From positions 372,001-436,000 of the forward strand of contig CALYLX010000146.1 of NCBI GenBank assembly GCA_944990035.1: a stretch of DNA of 64,000 nucleotides, written 5' to 3'. A program made the translations under genes and the position numbers. Source of the stretch: Clitopilus passeckerianus (Eukaryota; Basidiomycota; Agaricomycetes; Agaricales; Entolomataceae). Positions 1 through 10,996 of the stretch are shown one piece after another (position 1 is the stretch's first letter; each line of letters starts with the position of its first letter). The notes beneath the pieces were generated by a model. It had not been told where the DNA came from. It searched no databases and worked only from the letters and a program-made list of their open reading frames with translations.

Positions 1-1572
1 AGCCTTTGCCTTTGATTGGCCGAGAATATCGACGACATCAAGCCGGTCAAGTTTGGGTGCAACCTCGGTGACCTCCTCCATAAGCAAGATTGTCCTTGCG
101 GCCATCCCAATTATTTCCGTTCTTGGGACTCTATACAGATGGCCTCCTACACCGATACCTTTTAGACCTGGACCGAGAGTATTCAATGCCGGTATATGGA
201 CGCTGCATTTTGGAATTGACAACACGGGACGAGACAGTCAAAGAGGGGTGACGGACCTTATAAGGTACACCATCTTTTGAGCCTAACAAACATCGACGTC
301 AACTCATTCTACTTCAATATTAGGGACATGGAACTCGATGTCGTTGGCCTTCTGGAGACTGATTTGCATGTACGCGCCTTCGGCCATGTTAGTGATGATA
401 CGGATACTGAAGCACTGACATCTGACAGCGAACATCGTTTGGGCACCGAGACCTGTAGGTGGCGTCCCGAGCCGTATAATCACAGATAGGCTGACTTTAT
501 GTGCAGAACCCGCGTTGCGGTGGAGGAACTTGGCTACGTGAGCAACTCTACCCAATGCCGATAACCAGGACTGACTTTGTCCCCAGCACGTAGATATTGG
601 CCCTGGACCAAGATCACACACATGGGGTGCAGCTTTACTCTCTAAGGTATGTGAAGCCTAGTCATCACCCGGTCGCTCGTCTTTAACCCCGTCCAGTTCC
701 CAATCATTAATTCAACGCATCATCTTCTACCGTCCCCGAATGGCGAACTCGCCCCTGCTATTGAGGCTGTCCTCGATGTCTTCGGGACCGAAGTCGCTGT
801 TGTCGTTGCTCATAATGGACAAGGTAAAAAACCACGATGGTCTTAAATGTATAACCACTCAACAGCATGGTTTTAGAGGAAGATCCACTTGACCGAGAAC
901 TACAGAGCAAGGAATTGGGTCGTATTATGGCTTCACATCATCCCAAGCCAACTATCTTCCTTGGATATGTGGTAACAAAACCGCATGCCGATCGTCGTGA
1001 GTGATGGATAGACCGTATGAAATCATGCACTGATGCCTTTTGCTCATAGCTGCCCCCTACAAGTACCTGGTTGAGGACGGTAGAATGCACGATATTGATC
1101 ACGATGATGAAGATAGATGGTAGGTTTGGTAGTCTTCCGTGACAACTATTCTTATGTGCCATTCAGGTGTGAATACATCTTATACCGTGGACTCTATAGG
1201 ACCTCCTACGCCCGAGTTTCTAGAGGCACAATCACAGATACAGAACTTCAAATTGGTCAATTTACTCTTCCGAAGCACGGAATGGGGGTCACGAATGATA
1301 CCAGTGAAGCTCGTTATATCCGTGCATTCAAAGAGACCTTGCCTGAATATCATGTATGTCTAATTTCCGCTGCCAGCGTGCCCTGACCTGATCAAATGCA
1401 TGAAGTGGTTACCAATGGAATACTATGGAAGCGAAGGGGAGGGAGGCGTCAATGGCCACTACTATCATGTCTTCGGCACGGTATGTGCCTCGTTTAAACC
1501 GTATTCTTTTGCTAATTGATTGCATCCCTTTAGCCATTGTATTACGATATCCCCGAAGATGCTGTACTGTAA
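1..1572 (+). CDS. CWH43: CWH43-like GPI lipid remodelling protein, 3' part
   Basis: Partial gene: the 5' end lies outside the window. The reading opens in a membrane segment followed by the start of the C-terminal endonuclease/exonuclease/phosphatase-like domain ([14 protein letters not shown], then [12 protein letters not shown]). It continues over short introns through [58 protein letters not shown] and a final exon ending [11 protein letters not shown]. Family knowledge: yeast Cwh43 replaces diacylglycerol by ceramide on GPI anchors in the ER, and the equivalent mammalian functions are PGAP2 and PGAP2IP. Inferred introns include about 262-323, 536-590, 647-699 and 1473-1534. The join between the exon ending near 388 and the one near 511 could not be resolved cleanly, so a small frame problem there is possible. 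The gene converges on the helicase gene 86 bp downstream. Confidence 0.85.
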
Positions 1573-1658
1573 CGGAGAGCTGCACAGAGGACTTTAGTCG
1601 AGTAGATCCTAGTGTAATTTAGTGTTGTAAATCTATCTGTAATACACAGTCGTGATAT

Positions 1659-4600
1659 CTAATCAGGCCCTGCGTATCTGACGTCTGCGTTTGAATCGAG
1701 CCAGGCAAGCCACTTCTTCAGATAGCTACCGCCATGGCTGACGGTCGATGAATCCCCTATCACGCACTTGAACCAAGTAGAAAGATCAGACTTCACGCGA
1801 AATCCAATCCAGTGACAGGACTTACAAGATGCCTCCGAGCTCGAGTCATTGCCACTGCGTGTGGTAAATCAGCGTTCTGAGCCAGCTGATTAGTTAATTT
1901 CAGGGACTTACCATTAAGGCGTCGCTTTTCCTTTAAGAAACCGACCTCTCTTTTGTCATTACTACGTACGAGACTTATGATCACTGCTTCCTTCTCTCGA
2001 CCTTGCATGCCATCAACACTTCCTATCTCAAGGGCCGTGCCGTATGCAGGCCTGAGTAGCGAAGATAAAAGGGTTACTTGGGCTTGATACCTGTAGCAGA
2101 GACAAATAATTAGCAAGATTCCGTGAATCGGTCACAATGTTCATACGGCGTAATAACAGCGATTTGTTCTGGCGTGATGCCAGTTTCAATCTTTGCAACA
2201 TTTTAGTTTTCGTACAATGAGATCAGAGGGTATTTCATACGTACGAGTTTCTCAACCCAAGATTTCACCACAGTGGCTTCGTTTTCGTTGCACTTGCTTC
2301 CTTCGTCGCTATCATTGGAATCGACTCTTTCAAAATACTCGCATCCAGCAGTGTCGAAGAAGACTACAGGGGTGTTTAAAACACCATCTTCATCGTCGGA
2401 ACCAACATTCGTAAGATCTTTGAGAAGATGACTCTTGACGGAGGAATGGGATTCCAGCCTGGATAGATATAGCGTCTTGGAAGGGAACGCGCATATATGG
2501 GAGTGCATCCTGAAAACGGCATTTAGTCAAAGACTCTCCTTCGAAGTTGGATACCTACCGGTATTGTATAGTAAGCATCCGTTTGATCCCTGGGCCGTAC
2601 ATTTTCTCTAGCCTGTCGAAAAGCGTGGTTTCTAAAGTCGTCGGGGGATGAAGCTCGGGATTCCTCAGCTTGGTTGAGTTTGTATTTTTTGTTGTGGGTT
2701 CTTCGACCATTCCTAAATCAGGTGACGGCTCACCATCTTCGTCAGTGGATTCAGAGGAAAGGCTCGCTTCTTCCACCTTGCTGCGTTTCAAAGCCTTGGT
2801 TGTAGTGCTCTTTTTCCCGTCTGGTTTCGCGGCTTTCTTATCAGCCTTCTTTTCTTTTCCGTTGTTCAAGGATAGGATGGTTGGAGGTAACTGCATCGGA
2901 TCTCCCGCCAGGATCAGCTTCTTTGCTTTGAATATAGGAATCCAGCAAACCTATCGAGAGGCATCAAGTCCACAGCTCTTTGACTCATCGGTAGAAAGAA
3001 CTCACAGCTTCCATTGCCTGAGTAGCTTCGTCGATAATCACAACATCAAAGTCGTGGTCGAAGAGCTGCCTCCCTCCTGCTGTATGGCAGGTAGCGATTA
3101 CGACCTGAGACACTGTGAGATTATGTTTCTAAGCTGGGAAATATACGAATATAGACTAGCCTGAGCTCCTGAGAGGACAGATTTCACGACACCCCCTTCC
3201 CTCTGTCGATACCTACAAGACTATTAGTTCTCGTCTAGGGTATACGAGATGTACGCGTACTCTTTGCGAAGCGCTTTCACTTCCTCCCACAGCTTTTTAC
3301 GCTCTAGTCCTCTGGGTGCCTTGCCCTTTGCACCTTTGCCTTTACTAGACAGAATACCGAGTGTCGTATCGAGCTCGTTCTTGACATCCTTTGCGAGTGC
3401 AGCTTGGTCGCTTCTTGTGGCTTGCATCTCTAGAGTAGTATCTAAGATACCCTCGTGTGCCATGACGCGGGCGGGATGGCCAAGCCGGGTTATTTTGAGT
3501 TTGTCACCCTTTCCACTTGATGGAAGAGCAAGAAGTCGTTCAAGGATATTGTCAACCGAGAGGTTGGAAGCTCCGCAAACTAATAGGCGCAGGGGTTTCG
3601 GATTAGCAGATGTGACGGCCGTCATTTGGCGGATTAATTCGATGAGTGTATGCGTCTTCCCTGTGCCTGCACAGAAATCATTAGGCCTGAGATGTTTTCG
3701 AAGATGGAAGGAGGGCATACCTGGTGGTCCATGTATGCAGGCCACCTCTTGAGCCTCCAAGCAAAAACGAATGGAAGCTTTCTGACTCGGGTTGAGCTGA
3801 TCATCAAAGAAGAGGATCTCTGACAAGGATTTAGGTGCAGAAGGCTCGACCATCCCAAGGAGTACCTGAGTCAAACGAAGTTTATCGACGGGGGTTTTGT
3901 CGTCCTTTCAGGGGGTGGTCAGAGGCACGTATACGAGGCTAATGTAACTCGACTGACCTTTCCCAAAACACGCTTCTCGAGTGTATCAATGGCCTTCTCC
4001 ATTCTAAAAACAGAAATGAGCGGAGAAATGGGGATAAAATGGCGAGCATACCGGTCATAAGTTACACTGTTTGCTAGCTTAAGGACGCGACACCGTTCAG
4101 GAATGTCGAGGTCATCATTCGCGTTATCCGAGGTCTCAAGGGCGACCACGATGCGAGTGTCAGAGACCTGTAGAATTGTTATATATCGCTTTTTCAATCA
4201 CAACTATGGTGATACGCACCTTGTATACCACTCCTTCTGGTGCCGATCCCCGACTTTCCTCTGTCGCAGTAGCAGGCTTCTTGCTCTTCTTGGATGGCCC
4301 AGAAGCTGTTACATTTGCCTCAATTCGTGCAAGGTCTCCTGGTCTTTTAGACAAAGATGGTCGGGTTCATGCTACACCAACTTGATGTTGCGCACCTGAA
4401 GGTATGAGGAGGGAACGTTGGACTCGTGTGATATGCTGATGGTCGTTCCAGCTCGACTAGCCTATCCTTATCGACTTTCAAGTCAAATCAGCCAGGTGGT
4501 ATACGAATGCTTACGTCTTTCCACCGAGACCAATGTTAACGTTGGCAACACCAAGTCCGTTCAATGCCAGGCCTTTCTGTTCAAGCAATTTTGGGCCACA

Positions 4601-4708
4601 GTTTGAAAGTAGCAGTGAGCTTCGTTCAATCTCTGCGCCTCTCTCCTTCTTCAATAGCTCGCGCTGCCTGTCCAGAAACGCATTGATCTGTGCATCGGTT
4701 GCAACCAT
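1659..4708 (-). CDS. HCS1: HCS1/IGHMBP2-type superfamily 1 DNA helicase
   Basis: DNA polymerase alpha-associated 5'-3' helicase A family. The ATG at 4708 gives [19 protein letters not shown]; the longer in-frame opening at 4723 is TTG. Walker A ([16 protein letters not shown]) is split by an intron at about 3665-3721. It is followed by [19 protein letters not shown], Walker [14 protein letters not shown], a [14 protein letters not shown] motif, RMLTIQYR, and motifs V/VI ([30 protein letters not shown]). The last exon reads [20 protein letters not shown] and stops at 1659-1661. Between the motif-III region and RMLTIQYR there is a Lys- and Ser-rich low-complexity insertion of about 60 residues (2685-2880). 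At least eight short introns are needed. Role by family: ATP-driven unwinding linked to replication or translation. It is transcribed divergently from the NIMA kinase across 345 bp. Confidence 0.9.
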
Positions 4709-5053
4709 GATATCAGTGGTCAAAGTTCGGAGCTCTGACTCGTCCCAAGTTTGGCAAAGGCATTATCTCATCAGATCTAGCCGAGGAGGCATATGCTTTA
4801 TCGGAAAGGAGGCCACTATACACTTTCATACATAAAGAACATGTACAGATCCCTGAGAAGTTCTCTGCTGGTCATGGTGGCTGCTATGGCCTCCACGTTT
4901 AAGGCCTCATGTTCAGGCCTGAACATGGCGTACAGTTGAAAGTCCCATTTTGGCAATTACGCGATCACATGACCAACCGAAGTTCGTTTTGACCGATCCT
5001 TTAATTGAGGCGTGTATACTCCTTTCTGCAACTTCCAGCGTTCTTCTCCTGTC
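4709..5053. promoter_or_regulatory. Divergent intergenic region, HCS1 / NIMA kinase
   Basis: This 345 bp stretch lies between two start codons on opposite strands and presumably holds both promoters. No convincing TATA box, operator-like motif or RNA gene was seen. ORFs crossing it are short. Confidence 0.4.
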
Positions 5054-7964
5054 ATGGCGTCCGCATTTCTGGACCTCTACGAGCCTTTGGATATTATAGG
5101 CAATGGCTCCTTTGGAATAATACGAAAAGTTCGACGGAAGAGCGATGGCTTGGTGAGTTCTCAGTGCCACCTACAGTGCAACGAGGCTTGACTGACGGGT
5201 TCTTGTACTGGGCAGGTTTTTGCACGGAAGGAACTGAACTTTGAGAGAATGAGTGAACGGGACAGAAAGCAGATTGTTGCCGAAGTGTACGTCGCCTGGT
5301 AATGTTTGAGGGGCTTGGTTGAACTGACATCACTCAGTAATATCCTCAAGGACTTGCACCACGACCATATCGTCCGATACCATGACCGCTTCGTTGACCG
5401 GGACAACGGAATACTATATATCTTAATGGAATACTGTGGAGGAGGGGACCTCTCCTCTGTGATCAAGGCCGCACATAAGCAAGGCCGTCAGATACCCGAA
5501 GAAACCGTCTGGAATTACTTCATGCAAATCCTGCTGGCTCTTCAACATTGTCATCACCCGAATACAGGCAGAACTGAGCAAGAACCTGCTGGGTACGAGA
5601 AACGGCCACAAATCTTGCATCGCGACCTGAAACCGGACAATGGTTCGTTTGAGCGCCCACATTCCGTTTTGTCGGGGTTGATGCTGATTCTACCACAGTC
5701 TTCCTCAGCGAAGATAATAAAGTGAAGCTTGGTGACTTCGGCTTGTCGAAAGCCTTGGGTCAAGCCAGCTTCGCAAATACCTACGTCGGGGTGATTTACT
5801 CCTTTTTTGAGGGAATGCACTGTACTTACTCTGATGCCTGTCACAGACGCCATATTACATGTCTCCTGAACTCATGCAAGAGAAAGCATACGACTCCAAA
5901 TCCGACATTTGGTCTCTAGGCTGCGTTATCTATGAACTCTGTGCCTTGCGACCACCATTCTATGAGGCAAAGACTCACTCTGAACTGAGCATCTGCATAC
6001 GGTGAACCACCTGAGATACATATCCGGCGGCCCTCACTTACTTTACCTGTAGAAATGGACGGATACCACCCCTTCCTAAGGGCTACTCAACCTCGCTTTC
6101 CACCATCATTAAGGCTATGCTGAACCTGAACGTAAGTTGGGACTTTCCTGTTAAGTTATCTATCTCACTTTTAACGCCTTATTAGCCAGCAATGCGTCCC
6201 TCCGCCACACAGTTGCTCCAACACGAGCGAATAGAGCTGGTTTATCGTATAGCAGACACTGAGAGGATGTACGTGTTCCCACTCCTTCCGATGGGCTTCG
6301 GCTAACAACCTTCTTTCAGGTTGGCTTCCGTGAAGCTACATAAAGCAAACGTTGTTCTACGAGAGAAAGAAGTCGCAGCCCGTGAAGTAGCCTTGCGGGA
6401 GAAAGAAACCCTCCTCGCAACAATAGTATCTCAAAAGGACACTGAAATCGCTACGCTCCAACAAACAGTTGTGCAGTTGCAAAGTCACCAACAACACCTC
6501 TCCGAAGAGCGTGTACAGGCCGCTATCAGGCATGCTGTAGTGCGGCGGGAGGAGGAACTCAGGGATGCGGTGACCAAACGTGAAAAAGAAGTCGGTGATG
6601 CAATTGCAAGGAGAGAAGAGGAGATTATGGACGCCGTGCGGCGAAGAGAGGCGGAGGTCGATCAAGCCTGGGCGCAGAGAGAGGCTGAGTTGATGAGCCA
6701 AATGGAAGAGAGGGAAAAGGCTGTTGAAGAGAAGGCCAGTTGGCTGCAGGAACGAGAGGAGGAGCTGTATACCGAGGAAGAGCGGTTGGATGGCGTCAGG
6801 AAAGAACTGGAGAGCCTAAAGGACGGCTTGAAGGGTAAGTGGTGTGTCTTTCTTGGGATGTGGTTTATTCTGACGGTGTATCTTATAGGGCGGAAAGAGA
6901 AGGCCCCTTTCGAAGAGGTGAAGAACATCTTGGAACCTCTCAACAAGGATATGCCTCTTGCTCGAAGAAAGTTTGAAGCGCCCACCCCCAAGGCGTCATC
7001 TCAGGTTCACCACATCCCGATGGTCACACCGGCGGCCCGTCCATCACGACAAGATTTTGTCCCCATGTCCGCGATGAAGGGCGTTGTATTGACTACAACC
7101 GGCGAAACCTTAGCCACGCCCAAACCCACAGAGCTCGTCAAGATCTTCGATGCTTCCCCTAAAGTGGGGCTCAATTTCGCCAAGATCTTTGACTTCGAAA
7201 GCGGTGATGAAGATGAAGGAGAAGATGTCACAAAGACCACGACCACAACGGCTACAAGCGTTTCTGACGGGCAAGAGGAACTCGATGGGAGCCCACCTCC
7301 TAGCCCAAGCTCGAGGAAAGTCAAGACGAGACCAAGGTCAAGACCCAAGGAAGGGGGGTATGCATACGACACGGGATCTTCAACCTCAGGTTCTTCCACC
7401 GCAACAAGTGGATCAACCTCATCGAAGAAAGGAGTTGCGCCACCGACAAGGATACGACGCCCATCACTCGTATCTGGCAGCCAGCGAGACCGAGCCATGC
7501 AGCGTTCGGCCACGCTCCCCGCGTCCGAATCAAAAGGACTCGCTCAGGCACTTTCGACTGGTAGTGCAGGTGCTGGACCCTCATCATCAGTATCAACATC
7601 AGCCTCAACCTCGCGTTTGGTGCAAGGCAAACCGTTACCTCACCCCCATTTGAGTCGGGCGACAAGTTCATCAGCGGTCTTCCCTGCCAGCCAGGCGCCT
7701 GAATACGACCTTGCAGATGTGGAGAACCTGCCAAGCCCGTTCCTGAAACGTGCAGGAGTCGGGGAGCGTCCTGCTCAGAAGGGATCTGTGAAAGGCCCTC
7801 CATCGACCGGGATATTGAAGAGCGCAGTGAAGCGGCCCAACAGTGCTAACGGGCTGAGGACACTCGCGGCTGTCAATAGTGCGGCTGCCGGACATAGAAG
7901 AACTGGATCAGCCACGCCAGATGCCACGGAAGTCCGATCTCGAAGGGCAGTGGTGAAAGTGTAA
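5054..7964 (+). CDS. nimA: NIMA-related Ser/Thr protein kinase
   Basis: Mitotic kinase of the NIMA/KIN3/Fin1/NEK2 group. The N-terminal kinase domain (about residues 1-300) shows the Gly loop [12 protein letters not shown], the Lys-bearing [11 protein letters not shown], the catalytic loop [41 protein letters not shown] and [26 protein letters not shown] and the extended loop before HRD are typical of fungal NIMA kinases. After the kinase comes a long charged coiled coil with repeated '[16 protein letters not shown]'-like heptads (6330-6830), then a Ser/Thr/Pro-rich tail to 7964. Short introns interrupt the kinase half, and one intron sits at 6836-6890 in the coiled coil. The starting ATG at 5054 gives [16 protein letters not shown]. 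Expected role by family: G2/M progression and spindle-pole function. The coiled coil suggests dimerisation. Confidence 0.92.
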
Positions 7965-8391
7965 ATTCTGTCAGGTTTATGATTGATCAATATATTATCA
8001 TGATGTTGTAATTTTTTTTGTTTTTATATCTTGTCGGTTGTTTGTTATGGATTATGACCTGTTATGTATGTTATCGGATATTGCTTAGATGTGTATCATT
8101 GGGAATATCAGCGTCTTATCAAAGCCTCGAGGGAAACACACGGCCTCCAGACAACCTTCTCGAATCCCGTCATGTCAGAGTTCGGTAACATTTTTGTCAG
8201 AAAACTGCTTCCGGCCGAGGCGGCATGTCGTTGATCTTTGATCCGTTCGCAACTGGAAAAGGCAATAGTGCGTGCCTGGCTTTGCCTTGAGGTTGTTAGT
8301 CCGCAAGACTGGCTTTCAACTAATATTATCGATTTTCAATTTCTTCCCTTGTCATTCTTTTGACCTCCACGCTCATTTCTCTCAACTTGCA
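7965..8391. other. Intergenic region, kinase / transporter
   Basis: 427 bp between two plus-strand genes. The T-rich stretch just after 7964 fits a kinase 3' UTR. The pyrimidine-rich tract before 8392 fits the transporter leader. No gene is seen. Confidence 0.4.
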
Positions 8392-9667
8392 ATGGCATTC
8401 TCTCCGCAAGTAGTTGGCGTTGTCGCCTTCTACATGGTGGCAGCTTTGGTGGTTAGTCTTCTCGAATCTATCGAAGACATGGAGAATGTAATGTGACTTG
8501 CCTGGATTTCTAGATGGTGTTCGTGAACAAGATTGTACTCAACTCAACGCCAAATCTGCCAACGTTATTCATGTTCTTCCAGTCAATGATGACTGTGATT
8601 CTGCTGAGGTTTACTTCACTCTTCACAAAGCATGTGCAGATCCCCACATTCGACATGGCCACTGCAAAGAAATTGACACCCGTCCTCCTCGTCTCTGCAG
8701 CCGGTTTCATCTTCAACGCACTATGTCTTCGTGATGTCGAAGCTGCGTTCTACCAGATTGCACGAGGCCAGCAGTTGCCTCTGACCATTGCCGTAGCTGC
8801 GCTTGCTAGCCAGTCTCGGCCAACTCTCCCCGTTATTGGATGCGCAAGCATCGTTACAATCGGCTTCATGATTGGTGTCAGTTTCTCAGATAACATCCCT
8901 GACCGTTCGGTTCCCACCACACTGGCTCTCTTCTACGGATTCCTTGCGTCGCTATCCATTGCCCTCCATGCAGTTCTCGTCAAGTCGTCGCTCCCACATG
9001 TCGGTGGAAGCAGTACCCAGCTATCCTACTGGACCAACGCCGGCGCAGGAGCCTTGCTCGGCCTCATTGCCCTTCTCAATGGCGAAGTCTGGTCATTCTG
9101 GCTGATGATCAATGGCCAGAGTGGTATCACCTGGGACTGGGGTACCTTCCTCTGGGGAAACCTCGTTACAGGTGTCTTCGGCTTCCTCATCAGTGTCGCT
9201 GGAATCCTCAGTGTCAAAGTGACCAGCCCGGTAACACATATGTTCTCAAGTGTACGCCCCGGTTCCATTTGGTTCTCACAGGATATGAAACTGATCGTGG
9301 CTCTATCCTCTCAGGCTGCCAGAAGTGGGATCCAAGTCTTCCTCGGTGTCAAACTTTTCGGCGATGTATTTACAACGTAAGTCTTGTTTGAGTCCTGCCT
9401 ACCCCCCTGTCTGCCTAAGATCCCCCTGTTGTCCTAACAATGCAACTCACTTCACCCGTCTTTTCTAGGCAACGAGCTACATCCGTCATTGTCATCTTGG
9501 CCGGTACACTACTCTATACCTACATCAAATCCCGCGAGAATGCTTCGCCTGTACCGGAAGCGTCCAAGCCATCATCACCATCAAACTCGGAATCGATCCA
9601 GATGAAAGATAGAGATGTTGAGGCTCAGGAAGAACTTCTGAGCGAGAAGGAGAGAGACAGGTCGTGA
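8392..9667 (+). CDS. Nucleotide-sugar transporter, GDP-fucose/triose-phosphate type
   Basis: Multi-pass membrane protein of about 340 residues in the drug/metabolite transporter superfamily, closest by eye to the SLC35C1 (GDP-fucose)/triose-phosphate translocator group. The ATG at 8392 (MAFSPQVVGVVAFYMVAALV) opens the first membrane helix. A short intron (8453-8513) leads into MVFVNKIVLNSTPNLPT. The core contains CLRDVEAAFYQIARGQQLPL, a pattern like the conserved substrate-path helix of this family, plus eight or more further hydrophobic helices. Two more introns lie at about 9252-9314 and 9376-9468. The cytosolic tail is Ser/Glu-rich and ends in a Lys/Arg/Glu cluster (EEL LSEKERDRS). Expected role: Golgi import of a nucleotide sugar for glycan synthesis. 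The actual substrate cannot be set from sequence alone. Confidence 0.82.
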
Positions 9668-10996
9668 TTTTTTTTCGGTTTCACGCGCTGCACGGAACGT
9701 GCTCGGTGTCTTCGCTTGAGCGCCTCCTGTTGGACATCTATCTCATGATCCTTGTATTGTACTCTGGACACTCTCTCCTCCTAGGACTCATATTAGTATA
9801 TATTGGACTCTCTTTCGTAGGTTACTAATGGGTATTGTGCGTTAAATGCATACGTCGTGTTGTCACTGTAATCGTAATCGTATCTGCTTTCAGAGGTATC
9901 ATCGTCGGTGTTAGGTCGCTCTTATCAAGTTGTCAGTATTTCGGGCATTGTAACATTCGGCATTCAGCCTGTCATCATCACTCCTAAAACAGTTTAGCTC
10001 TGTCCTGTCCTGGTTTCCATCTTCTCTGGAATGCCAAGCAGGCATGCTGCACCTCCTTCCAGTCATACTCGACCCGGAGCAAAGCTGGGGAAAACCTTCT
10101 AAGTGCGCTCAGAGTTTTGACGGAGGTCGCGCTCCACAAGTGCATTGTCAATGTAAACGCCTTCGGAAGACATGTCGGGTGTCTGCAAATCTTTGATTGA
10201 CTGGTCATCCAATGTGCGTTCAGACCGCCACCATCGAGAAATTCCAGAGGATCCTGAGCACCCATTCTTGGTTCAACGCTTTCACACTCATTTCATTGAA
10301 TATCAGCTGCCGTGGTTCGGCTTGAGCTGCCTGTGCGCCCTTATAGTCGGCATGTTATTGTCAGCTTGGCTACGTAATTGTAGGTTGGGGGACCCTGTGA
10401 AAGGCTGCGACGCTTCCGGTGTGCCTGTCCGCTGTAGCCGTTACTGAGAATACCAAGCAAATTAATACTTGCAATCTTATCAAACCAAGCCAACGCCGTA
10501 AACCATCGGAGGAAAGGGTTCCGAAGTGAAGGATCGCCAGAACAAACGAAATATGCAGTTGAATCGCAACCGTGAACGGGACGGGATAATCTATTAATTT
10601 ACGGAAGAATACAATTAAGGCGTAGTCCATGTGGGTTTTGACGGAATAATGTGCATCGTCGCCGAAAGAAGTACAGGTGTGTTTAAGTGTGAGAGTAATT
10701 TGAATATCAATTTGAATGTCAACGATTAGCAAAGGAGAGAGCTATTTGTGCAATATGTAGAAGCCGAGCCGAGTCCACGAGGAGTCCATAAATACGATGT
10801 TTGTACCAAGAATACAATACCGAGGTCTAGAGGAAAGGGTGCAGTCCTAGGATCAGACTATCCAATGATTGAATGTCACCGAGAGGAAAGAGGAAATATA
10901 ATGAGTTCTCCAGAATCAAGGAGGGGAAAGTACAACACAGCAAGAGAAGAGAATCCATTATAGCACAGTCCGTTAATGATGAGGGATGTAAAAATT
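9668..10996. other. Intergenic region without a supportable gene
   Basis: 1.3 kb between the transporter stop and the adenylation-enzyme stop, which converge here. It should contain both 3' UTRs. Open frames are under about 120 codons and show no domain, no splice-linked continuation and no recognisable family. No tRNA-like fold or repeat was seen. Confidence 0.4.

Noticed and set aside
3249..3752. 167-codon plus-strand frame
   Set aside because: Exact antisense of the helicase exons carrying Walker A; composition is Ser/Leu/Pro shadow-like.
4709..4723. Longer helicase start at 4723
   Set aside because: The first codon is TTG, not ATG; the first ATG in frame is at 4708.
10370..10732. 120-codon minus-strand frame with hydrophobic stretches
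   Set aside because: No recognisable family, no spliced partner and no start context; most likely chance in a 3' flank.
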